DNA of 50,179 nt from an uncultured Roseburia sp. (GTDB taxonomy: Bacteria; Bacillota; Clostridia; Lachnospirales; Lachnospiraceae): NCBI GenBank assembly GCA_910587865.1, contig CAJUNX010000012.1:1-50179 (forward strand), written 5' to 3'. This document shows, piece by piece, positions 8,666 to 15,774 of the stretch. Within the stretch, counting starts at the first letter, position 1, and every line of letters begins with the position of its first letter. Below the pieces are notes generated by a model that had not been told where the DNA came from, did not search any database, and worked only from the letters and a program-made list of their open reading frames with translations. The translations under genes and the position numbers were made by a program.

Positions 8666-10013
8666 ACTGCCCGATCTTACAGATGATCGCGCTGTAAATC
8701 TTTCTTAAGAAAAACAGTGTCATGAAAAGCGACACAACCTCCGCCACCGGAAATGCCCACCATACATAGTCGACCCGGCCGAAACGGGAAAGAGCGAACG
8801 CGACCGGAAGAAGCACCACGAGCTGCCTGGCGATCGAGGTAAACATGCTGTAGGTGGCCTTCCCGAGCGCCTGGAACGAACTGCTGCACGCGATACAAAA
8901 GCCTGCGGGGATAAAAGAGATACTGATGATCCGCAGCGCGGGGATGCCGAGTGAGAGCAGCTCATCGGATGCGTTGAACATGCCGAGCAGCTGTATCGGG
9001 AGGAACTGGAACAGCAGTGTTCCCGCCAGCATGATGCACACCGCGTAGACGGCGCCGTGTTTTAAGGTATCGATGATACGCTCGCGGTTTCTTGCGCCGT
9101 AGTTGTACGCGATGATCGGGATGATACCGCTGTTCATACCGAATACCGGCATGAAGATGAAGCTCTGCAGTTTAAAGTACACGCCGAAGACGGCAGTGGC
9201 TGTCGAGGTAAAGGAAATCAGGATACGGTTCATGCCGTACGTCATGACCGAGCCGATCGCCTGCATTATAATAGAAGGAACGCCGATCGCGTAAATCTGC
9301 CCGATGAGGGCGGCGTCGGGACGAAATCCTTTCAGCCGGATGCGGATCTCCTTATTTTTGGTCTGGTTTAAGATGATGCCGACAATCGCAGCGATAATCT
9401 GTCCGATGACGGTGGCCGCAGCCGCTCCCGTAACACCCATAGCCGGCAGTCCGAGCAGTCCGAAAATCAGGATCGGATCGAGAATGATATTGACGATCGC
9501 ACCGATTCCCTGTGTGACCATGGAGTAGATCGTCCGTCCGGTTGCCTGCAGCATACGCTCAAACATCAGCTGGGTAAAGGTACCGAAGGAAAAACAGCAG
9601 CACACGGTCAGATATTCTTTTCCGTAGCGCACGATCTCTTCGATGTCCGTCTGACTGCGGAAAAAAGCCTCCGCGAAAAACAGTCCGACGATCAGGAAGA
9701 CCAGATAACTTACGATGGCCAGGAAAACGGCATTTTCCGCAATCCGGTTGACCTTCTCGAAATCCTTCTCGCCGAGAGACCGTGCGAGAAGCGCGTTCAC
9801 ACCGATCGCGGTGCCGACGCCGACCGCAATCATCAGATTCTGTATCGGAAAGGCCATGGAGACCGCAGTCAGCGCGGCCTCGTTGATCATTGCGACAAAG
9901 ATACTGTCAATAATGTTGTAGAGCGCCTGCACCAGCATGGAAATCATGATTGGCAGAGACATGGATATAATGAGTCGGTTTACAGGCATAACGCCCATCT
10001 TATTTTCCTGCAT
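8664..10013 (-). CDS. MATE family multidrug efflux transporter
   Basis: This is a multidrug and toxin extrusion pump of 449 residues with about 12 membrane segments in two homologous halves, the normal length of the family. It shows the MATE N-terminal pattern (MISMLVQALYNIIDSIFV) and the matching second half, beginning near residue 235. Such pumps export cationic drugs or metabolites using a sodium or proton gradient. The start ATG at 10013 has a perfect AAAGGAGG site (complement of 10020-10027). The gene stands alone on the minus strand with its own promoter (10095-10123), and two perfect palindromes lie in its leader, so a repressor probably controls it. The substrate is unknown. No regulator gene is adjacent. 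Confidence 0.93.
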   Translation of the reverse strand: MQENKMGVMPVNRLIISMSLPIMISMLVQALYNIIDSIFVAMINEAALTAVSMAFPIQNLMIAVGVGTAIGVNALLARSLGEKDFEKVNRIAENAVFLAIVSYLVFLIVGLFFAEAFFRSQTDIEEIVRYGKEYLTVCCCFSFGTFTQLMFERMLQATGRTIYSMVTQGIGAIVNIILDPILIFGLLGLPAMGVTGAAAATVIGQIIAAIVGIILNQTKNKEIRIRLKGFRPDAALIGQIYAIGVPSIIMQAIGSVMTYGMNRILISFTSTATAVFGVYFKLQSFIFMPVFGMNSGIIPIIAYNYGARNRERIIDTLKHGAVYAVCIMLAGTLLFQFLPIQLLGMFNASDELLSLGIPALRIISISFIPAGFCIACSSSFQALGKATYSMFTSIARQLVVLLPVAFALSRFGRVDYVWWAFPVAEVVSLFMTLFFLRKIYSAIICKIGQ

Positions 10014-10032
10014 GGGAAACCTCCTTTGTGAA

Positions 10033-10063
10033 TGTAATTACAACGGTAGTGCAAATGTGCACA
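10033..10063 (-). promoter_or_regulatory. Two palindromes in the MATE leader (candidate operators)
   Basis: TGTAATTACA (10033-10042) and TGTGCACA (10056-10063) are both perfect palindromes between the MATE promoter and its ribosome site. They suit a MarR- or TetR-type repressor acting as a block to transcription. The binding protein is unknown. Confidence 0.4.
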
Positions 10064-10094
10064 ACAGAATGAAAAGAGATACAGTGCGTTTCCC

Positions 10095-10123
10095 ATAATA
10101 TCATGTTTGGGGCGATATGGCAA
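10095..10123 (-). promoter_or_regulatory. Promoter of the MATE gene
   Basis: Read on the minus strand: TTGCCA (complement of 10118-10123), a 17-bp spacer, and TATTAT (complement of 10095-10100). Confidence 0.7.
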
Positions 10124-10176
10124 GATAAAATTCCGGCAGTTTTGCATAAGTTTTTTCACATCCAGGGGCAGGAACG

Positions 10177-10185
10177 TGCTATAAT
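10177..10185 (+). promoter_or_regulatory. Extended -10 promoter of the flotillin gene
   Basis: TG (10177-10178) one base before a perfect TATAAT (10180-10185) makes an extended -10 promoter. A TTCACA at 10155-10160 is a weak -35 at a long spacing. It leaves a leader of about 90 bases before the ATG at 10281. Confidence 0.6.
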
Positions 10186-10280
10186 AAAAATATGATGCGG
10201 GATACCTGTCCAAAGAACGTAGTTTGGAATAATCGGGCTGCCGTATACATATATTTCACAGAAGAAGGGAGAAACTGTCT

Positions 10281-11801
10281 ATGTATCTGGAAGATTTTGT
10301 ACCGGCCATCGTGGCGATTGCGATCCTGGCTGTCATTGTCGCGCTTTTGGCAGCGGGGTATGTCAAGGCGCCGCCTGACATGGCATTTATCATTTCCGGT
10401 ATCAAGAAAAAATCAAAGGTAGTGATCGGAAAAGCGAGTATCCGCATCCCGTTTTTTGAGCGGCTTGACAAGCTGAATCTGCGTCTGATTCCGATCGATG
10501 TAAAGACAAGCAATGCCGTTCCGACGGCCGATTACATCAATATCAACGTGGATGCGACGGTCAATGTCAAGATCAGCAACAATCCGGAAAAGCTAAGACT
10601 TGCGGCGGAGAATTTTCTGAACAAGAACACGGAGTATATTGCGGGCGTGGCGCGCGAGGTGCTTGAGGGCAATGTCCGTGAGATCGTGGGCAAGATGAAG
10701 CTCGAGGAGATGGTTTCCGACCGGCAGAAGTTTGCAAATCTGGTCAAGGAAAACGCTGAGCCGGATCTTGCGGCGATGGGGCTTGACATTATCAGCTTCA
10801 ACGTGCAGAATTTCGTGGACGGCAATGAGGTGATTGAAAATCTCGGTATCGACAATATCGTAAAGATCAAAAAAGCGGCGGCGATCGCACGCGCCGAGAG
10901 CGAACGCGATATCAAGGTGGCGCAGGCTTCCGCGGACAAGGAATCCAACGACGCGGCAGTCGCGGCGCAGACGGAGATTGCCAAGAAGCAGAACGAGCTT
11001 GCGATCAAAAAGTCCGAGCTGCAGCAGGAGGCGGACACCAAGAAGGCTATGGCAGATGCCGCATATGAGATTCAGAAGGAAGAACAGCGAAAGACGATCG
11101 AGATCACGACGGCGAATGCGGATATCGCGAGACAGGAGCGGGAGATCGAGCTTAAGCAGAAGGAAGTTGCGGTAAAAGAGCAGGCATTGGAAGCCGAGAT
11201 CAAAAAGCAGGCGGAAGCGGATAAGTATGCGGCGCAGCAGCGCGCGGACGCGGCGCTCTACCAGCGGCAGAAGGAGGCGGAGGCCAGACAGTTTGAGGCA
11301 CAGCGCGAGGCGGAGGCCAGAAAGGCGCAGGCGGAGGCAGAGCGCTTCTCAAAGGAACAGGAGGCAGCCGGTATCCGTGCGGTCGGCGAGGCGGAGGCAT
11401 CGGCGATTCAGGCGAAGGGTATCGCGGAGGCGGAGGCCATGGAGAAGAAGGCCGAGGCATATGCGAAGTACAATAAGGCGGCGGTCGCGGAGATGATGAT
11501 CAGGGTTCTCCCGGATATCGCAGAAAAAGTGGCGGAACCGCTTGCACAGATTGAGAAGATTACCATCATCGGAGGAGGCGACGGCAGCAACGGTGTGAAG
11601 CAGGTGGCGGACAATGTGCCGGTCGTCATGGCGAAGGTCTTCGAGAGCATGAAGGAGGCCACCGGGATCGATATGGCACAGATTATCAACGCCGATACCT
11701 ATGACGCACAGGTGAACCGGAACATCCGGCTCTCCGGTCTGGACGGGGTGAACGTTGTCGTGAAGAATGAGACAGGCGCATCGGAGGAGTCCGGGCAGTA
11801 A
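10281..11801 (+). CDS. floT: Flotillin-family membrane scaffold protein
   Basis: This SPFH/flotillin protein has 506 residues, close to the FloT type. It has one N-terminal membrane anchor (about residues 8-28), an SPFH domain (about 35-215), and then a very long Ala/Glu/Lys/Gln-rich coiled coil (about 216-410) made of repeats such as EAEARKAQAEAE, ending in a hydrophobic C-terminal region (about 415-506). Flotillins oligomerise on the inner face of the membrane and organise lipid microdomains and fluidity. The start is ATG 10281 behind GAAGGGA. The frequent partner NfeD is absent on either side, so this copy stands alone. A 28-bp direct repeat follows the gene. Confidence 0.9.
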   Translation: MYLEDFVPAIVAIAILAVIVALLAAGYVKAPPDMAFIISGIKKKSKVVIGKASIRIPFFERLDKLNLRLIPIDVKTSNAVPTADYININVDATVNVKISNNPEKLRLAAENFLNKNTEYIAGVAREVLEGNVREIVGKMKLEEMVSDRQKFANLVKENAEPDLAAMGLDIISFNVQNFVDGNEVIENLGIDNIVKIKKAAAIARAESERDIKVAQASADKESNDAAVAAQTEIAKKQNELAIKKSELQQEADTKKAMADAAYEIQKEEQRKTIEITTANADIARQEREIELKQKEVAVKEQALEAEIKKQAEADKYAAQQRADAALYQRQKEAEARQFEAQREAEARKAQAEAERFSKEQEAAGIRAVGEAEASAIQAKGIAEAEAMEKKAEAYAKYNKAAVAEMMIRVLPDIAEKVAEPLAQIEKITIIGGGDGSNGVKQVADNVPVVMAKVFESMKEATGIDMAQIINADTYDAQVNRNIRLSGLDGVNVVVKNETGASEESGQ

Positions 11802-11834
11802 AGCGGCATCTTCGAAGAGGGAACGGTAACGTAG

Positions 11835-11915
11835 AAGCCCGCCCGGCATCCGGAAGGAGGGTCCGGACTAAAGAAGGGCGAAAAGAAAAGCCCGCCCGGC
11901 ATTCGGAAGGCGGGT
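11835..11915 (+). repeat. Pair of 28-bp direct repeats with hairpin potential
   Basis: The segment 11835-11862 is repeated at 11888-11915 with 26 of 28 bases equal; the common core is AAGCCCGCCCGGCAT. The second copy folds as AAGCCCGCC (11888-11896) with GGCGGGTTT (11909-11917) and could act as a weak terminator after the flotillin gene. The first copy pairs less well. Confidence 0.6.
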
Positions 11916-11932
11916 TTGGCATGGAGGATGTG

Positions 11933-12253
11933 ATGGAACAGAAGAATTCGTACGAGCGGATCTATGAGGTTGTGAAAAAGATCCCCCGCGGCAGGGTGGC
12001 GAGCTACGGTCAGATCGCCGCTCTGGCGGGCAACCCGCGCTGGGCCAGAGTGGTGGGCTATGCGCTTCACGTGAATCCGGATCCGGAGACAATCCCCTGT
12101 TACCGTGTCGTGAACCGGGAGGGGCGTCTGTCGGAGGCATTTGCCTTCGGCGGTGTCAATCGCCAGAAGCAGCTGCTCGAACAGGAGGGAGTCGAAATTA
12201 AGGATAATTGTGTAGATATGGAGCGTTTTCGGTGGAAAAAAATGGTTTTTTGA
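11933..12253 (+). CDS. MGMT/alkyltransferase-family DNA-binding protein
   Basis: This is a 106-residue protein consisting only of the C-terminal DNA-binding and active-site domain of O6-alkylguanine-DNA alkyltransferase. It has the winged-helix start (GRVASYGQIAALAG), the arginine finger in ARVVGYAL (R39) and the active-site loop. The family loop PCHRV reads PCYRV here: the acceptor cysteine C56 is kept, but the histidine that activates it is tyrosine. Alkyltransferase-like proteins usually lose the cysteine instead, so this is a variant of uncertain catalytic power. It may repair, or only flag, O6-alkylated guanine for excision. ATG 11921 is in frame, but GGAGG at 11923-11927 supports ATG 11933. 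Confidence 0.85.
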   Translation: MEQKNSYERIYEVVKKIPRGRVASYGQIAALAGNPRWARVVGYALHVNPDPETIPCYRVVNREGRLSEAFAFGGVNRQKQLLEQEGVEIKDNCVDMERFRWKKMVF

Positions 12254-12344
12254 ATCGGGATTAGTCAATTTACACAAGGAAACTGCATGTTTATCATGTA
12301 AAAGGTACAATTTTACGAAAGTGGTATGGAAATTTCTGATTATG

Positions 12345-12379
12345 TGATATAATTTTACCATAGGTATCGTGATCGATAC
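12345..12379 (+). promoter_or_regulatory. glgCD promoter with inverted repeat
   Basis: An extended -10 (TG at 12345-12346 and TATAAT at 12348-12353) precedes a perfect inverted repeat GTATCG-tgat-CGATAC (12364-12379), which falls at or just after the expected start of transcription and could be an operator. No good -35 is seen. Confidence 0.55.
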
Positions 12380-12408
12380 TTAAGGACTATAGACTAGGGG
12401 GAAATATC

Positions 12409-13617
12409 ATGGCAAAAGAAATGGTTGCAATGCTTCTTGCCGGTGGTCAGGGTTCACGCCTGTATGCTCTGACGGAAAAACTGGCAAAACCTGCAGTTCC
12501 TTTTGGCGGAAAATATCGTATCATTGATTTTCCGTTATCGAATTGCGTGAATTCCGGGATTGATACCGTCGGTATCCTGACACAGTATCAGCCGCTCGTA
12601 CTCAACGAATACATAGGAAATGGACAGCCCTGGGATCTGGATCGCTCACAGGGAGGCGTGCATGTACTGCCGCCGTATCAGCAGGCATCCGGTTCCGACT
12701 GGTACAAGGGAACGGCAAATGCGATCTATCAGAATATCTCGTTTATCGAGCGCTATAATCCGCAGTATGTCATCATCCTTTCGGGAGATCAGATCTGCAA
12801 GCAGGACTATAGCGATTTCTTAAAGTTCCACAAGGAAAAGGATGCAGAGTTCAGCGTCGCAGTCAGAGAAGTACCGTGGGAAGAGGCATCGCGCTTCGGC
12901 CTTATGGTGGCGGACGAGAATGACAAGATCACCGAGTTCCAGGAGAAGCCGAAGGAGCCGAAGTCGAATCTGGCATCCATGGGAATCTATATCTTCAACT
13001 GGGATGTGTTAAAGAAATACCTGATCGAGGATGAGGCGGATCCGGAGTCCGAGAATGACTTTGGAAATAATATCATCCCGAATCTGTTAAGAGATAACCG
13101 CAGGATGTACGCATATCATTTCAACGGCTACTGGAAAGATGTCGGAACGATCCCGTCACTCTGGGAGGCGAATATGGAAGTGCTTGACCCGGAGCACAGC
13201 GGCATCAACCTGTTTGACGATGACTGGAAGGTTTACAGCAGAAACAGCGGTATGACCGGGCACAGAATCAGCGGGGATGCGGTGATTGAGAATTCCATGA
13301 TCACCGACGGCTGCCGGATTGAAGGCAATGTAAAGCATTCGATTCTCTTTGCGGGCGTCCGCGTGGAGAAGGGAGCCGAGGTTGAGGATGCCGTGGTTAT
13401 GGGCGGTACGACGATTAAAGCCGGTGCGGTGGTGAAGCACTGTATCGTGGCGGAGAATGTCATCATCGGCGAAAATGCTGTGGTCGGCGCGATGCCGGAG
13501 GACAGCGAAAACGGGGTGGCTACCATCGGATTTGGCGTGTATGTTGGCGATAACGCGAAGATCGGACCGAATGCCATGGTTAATAATAATGTAAAGGACG
13601 GTGAAGAAGAATGGTAA
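12409..13617 (+). CDS. glgC: Glucose-1-phosphate adenylyltransferase, catalytic subunit
   Basis: This enzyme makes ADP-glucose from ATP and glucose-1-phosphate, the committed step of bacterial glycogen synthesis. The 402-residue length is normal. The N terminus carries the nucleotide-binding motif LLAGGQGSRL followed by KPAVPFGGKYRIIDF. The middle has the sugar-phosphate site (EKPKEPKSNLASMGIY), and the C-terminal part (about 290-400) is a left-handed beta-helix with hexapeptide repeats (VIENSMI, VEDAVVMG) that holds the allosteric site. The start ATG 12409 follows GGGGG at the ribosome-site position. It overlaps glgD by 7 bases, so the two subunits are translationally coupled and probably form a heterotetramer. 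Confidence 0.97.
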   Translation: MAKEMVAMLLAGGQGSRLYALTEKLAKPAVPFGGKYRIIDFPLSNCVNSGIDTVGILTQYQPLVLNEYIGNGQPWDLDRSQGGVHVLPPYQQASGSDWYKGTANAIYQNISFIERYNPQYVIILSGDQICKQDYSDFLKFHKEKDAEFSVAVREVPWEEASRFGLMVADENDKITEFQEKPKEPKSNLASMGIYIFNWDVLKKYLIEDEADPESENDFGNNIIPNLLRDNRRMYAYHFNGYWKDVGTIPSLWEANMEVLDPEHSGINLFDDDWKVYSRNSGMTGHRISGDAVIENSMITDGCRIEGNVKHSILFAGVRVEKGAEVEDAVVMGGTTIKAGAVVKHCIVAENVIIGENAVVGAMPEDSENGVATIGFGVYVGDNAKIGPNAMVNNNVKDGEEEW

Positions 13618-14753
13618 ATTCCAACTCTGATGCACTGGGTATTATTTTCCCAAATAGTTATGATGCTCTGGTCCCGGAGCTGGTGAGTGAGCGCCTGATG
13701 GCTTCCATACCGTTTGCAAGCCGTTACCGGTTAGTGGATTTTGTGCTCTCAAGCATGGTAAACTGCGGGATCGACAATATTTCACTGATTGTCCGCAAGA
13801 ATTATCACTCGCTGATGGATCATCTGGGTTCTGGACGTGAGTGGGATCTTGTGCGCAAGAACGGCGGTTTAAATATCGTTCCGCCGTTTGCGAACAGGCA
13901 CGTGAAGGTGTATAACGGCCGCGTGGAGGCGCTGGCATCCATTCTTCACTTCATGCGGGCGCAGAAGCAGAAGTATGTGATCATGTCGGATGCGAATATC
14001 GCGATGAATTTTGATTTCGGCGCTCTGATTAAGGCACATATGAAAAGCGAAGCGGATGTAACGCTTGTATACAGGGAGGAAGAGACTCCGGCGAGTCTGG
14101 TGGCGAACCGTGAGAGCACGGAGAGCATGTATTATACCTTTGATATCGACGAGAGCGGCCGCGTGACGAAGATCAAGACCAACTCCGCCGACGCGGGCGT
14201 GCAGAATCAATATATGAGCATCGCGATCATTGAGAGGGAGAAACTGATCGATATGATCACGGACGGTCATATTCAGGGACTGATCTACTTAGAGCGCGAT
14301 ATTCTGGCAAACCGCCTTGAGGATATCCGTGTATCGGCTTATAAGTATGAGGGTTATGCGGCGCGCATTACGGATGTCCAGAGCTACTTCCGTGAGAATA
14401 TGAAAATGCTTGACGAGGAGAATCTGGATGCGCTCTTCTCCGGACCGATTTATACAAAGATCCGTGACGACAACCCGACCAGATATATTGCCGGGGCAAA
14501 GGTGAGCAACACGATGGCGGCCGACGGCTGTGTGATTGAGGGAGAGGTCGAGAACAGTGTGCTGTTCCGCGGTGTGAAGATCGCAAAGGGCGCAAAGGTG
14601 AAGAACTGTGTGCTCATGCAGGACACCGTCGTGGGAGAGGGAGCAAATCTCGAATATATGATTACCGACAAGAACGTTACGATTACCGCAAACAAAGAGC
14701 TCAGGGGAAGCGACAGTTTCCCGGTATATGTGATGAAAAAACAGACTGTGTAG
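13611..14753 (+). CDS. glgD: Glucose-1-phosphate adenylyltransferase, GlgD subunit
   Basis: This is the second subunit of Firmicute ADP-glucose pyrophosphorylase, 380 residues. It aligns with GlgC across nucleotidyltransferase and beta-helix domains (RYRLVDFVLSSMVNCGIDN), but the N-terminal phosphate-binding loop GGQGSRL is replaced by PNSYDALV. It is therefore expected to be catalytically weak or inactive, acting to stimulate GlgC as known for Bacillus-type GlgCD. The ATG at 13611 lies within the last codons of glgC (7-base overlap). A strong terminator follows at 14770. Glycogen synthase and branching enzyme genes are not in the window. Confidence 0.95.
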   Translation: MVNSNSDALGIIFPNSYDALVPELVSERLMASIPFASRYRLVDFVLSSMVNCGIDNISLIVRKNYHSLMDHLGSGREWDLVRKNGGLNIVPPFANRHVKVYNGRVEALASILHFMRAQKQKYVIMSDANIAMNFDFGALIKAHMKSEADVTLVYREEETPASLVANRESTESMYYTFDIDESGRVTKIKTNSADAGVQNQYMSIAIIEREKLIDMITDGHIQGLIYLERDILANRLEDIRVSAYKYEGYAARITDVQSYFRENMKMLDEENLDALFSGPIYTKIRDDNPTRYIAGAKVSNTMAADGCVIEGEVENSVLFRGVKIAKGAKVKNCVLMQDTVVGEGANLEYMITDKNVTITANKELRGSDSFPVYVMKKQTV

Positions 14754-14769
14754 GCAGCTGATCAGCAGA

Positions 14770-14805
14770 CAGGGATGTGCGCCCGGGCGGCATCCCTGTT
14801 TTTTT
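14770..14805 (+). terminator. Rho-independent terminator of glgCD
   Basis: CAGGGATG (14770-14777) pairs with CATCCCTG (14791-14798), followed by seven T residues. The loop contains the palindrome GCCCGGGC. Confidence 0.92.
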
Positions 14806-14891
14806 GTCGGCGGGAATCATATCCCGACACAGCCGTTTTTGAAAGGCGCAGCATCCCCGGGTCGATGACTGGTGACAAAGGAGAAGACATC

Positions 14892-15545
14892 ATGAGAAAG
14901 AAAGAACTTGCAAAACAGATTATTGCGCGTCTTAAGAAAGAGTATCCGGATACAGGGTGTACGTTAGACTATGATGACGCGTGGAAGCTTCTGGTCAGCG
15001 TGCGTCTGGCTGCCCAGTGCACGGATGCCAGGGTAAATATTGTGGTACAGGATCTGTATCAGAAATTCCCGGATGTCAATGCGCTTGCGGAAGCGGATGA
15101 GGAGGAGATCGAGGAGATCGTAAAGCCGTGCGGACTCGGGCACAGCAAAGCCCGTGATATCAGCGCGTGCATGAAGCGTCTGAGGGACGAGTACGGAGGA
15201 AAAGTGCCGGAGGATTTTGACGCGCTGCTCTCGCTTCCCGGGGTGGGCAGAAAGAGTGCGAACCTCGTGATGGGAGATGTTTTCGGCAAACCTGCGGTGG
15301 TGACAGACACGCACTGTATCCGCCTGGTGAACCGCATGGGGCTGGTCGACGGGATAAAAGAGCCGAAAAAAGTGGAGATGGCGCTCTGGAAGATTCTTCC
15401 GCCGGAGGAGACAAATGATTTCTGCCACCGTCTGGTGGATCACGGCAGGGAAGTGTGTACTGCCCGGACAAAGCCGCATTGTGAGGAGTGTTGTCTCACG
15501 GATCTCTGCGCCAAAAAGGATATCGAAAAAAGAAAGACAAAATAA
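14892..15545 (+). CDS. nth: Endonuclease III (DNA glycosylase/AP lyase)
   Basis: This base-excision repair enzyme removes oxidised pyrimidines and cleaves the abasic site, 217 residues. The helix-hairpin-helix LPGVGRKSANLV carries the catalytic lysine K121, and the catalytic aspartate is D139 in VVTDTHC. Four C-terminal cysteines (C189, C197, C200, C206) should hold the [4Fe-4S] cluster, but the first gap is seven residues instead of the usual six. An in-frame ATG at 14775 lies within the glgD terminator; AAAGGAG at 14877-14883 fixes ATG 14892. The gene stands alone between the glg terminator and the leuA promoter. Confidence 0.96.
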   Translation: MRKKELAKQIIARLKKEYPDTGCTLDYDDAWKLLVSVRLAAQCTDARVNIVVQDLYQKFPDVNALAEADEEEIEEIVKPCGLGHSKARDISACMKRLRDEYGGKVPEDFDALLSLPGVGRKSANLVMGDVFGKPAVVTDTHCIRLVNRMGLVDGIKEPKKVEMALWKILPPEETNDFCHRLVDHGREVCTARTKPHCEECCLTDLCAKKDIEKRKTK

Positions 15546-15571
15546 ATCAATAAGATTGATAAAAACGCACC

Positions 15572-15600
15572 TTGCATTTCACGGGGCAGTGTGATAGTAT
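15572..15600 (+). promoter_or_regulatory. Promoter of the leuA-araC fusion gene
   Basis: TTGCAT (15572-15577), a 17-bp spacer and TAGTAT (15595-15600). An inverted repeat GTTGA-N12-TCAAC (15605-15626) follows at the likely start of transcription. The leader to the ATG at 15775 is about 165 bases. I see no T-box (no AGGGTGG-type motif) and no leucine-rich leader peptide. Confidence 0.65.
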
Positions 15601-15669
15601 AGACGTTGACAATATTAAAAATCAACTTTCTTGAATTATTCTGCACATGTTTGGGTTGGTGCGCATCCG

Positions 15670-15728
15670 GGGAGAAGAATCCGGGCCGCCGGGAGGCATG
15701 CCGTGCAGTCGGGAGAAGAATCCGGGCC
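15670..15728 (+). repeat. Two perfect 18-bp direct repeats in the leuA leader
   Basis: GGGAGAAGAATCCGGGCC stands at 15670-15687 and again at 15711-15728, 41 bp apart (close to four helical turns). A shorter partial copy (GGGAGAA) starts at 15740. Perfect repeats between promoter and ribosome site suggest a protein-binding site; the AraC-type domain of the encoded enzyme is the obvious candidate, by inference. Confidence 0.6.
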
Positions 15729-15774
15729 AAAACAGAGGCGGGAGAAATAGGAAAGCGGATATCAGGAGGATGAC

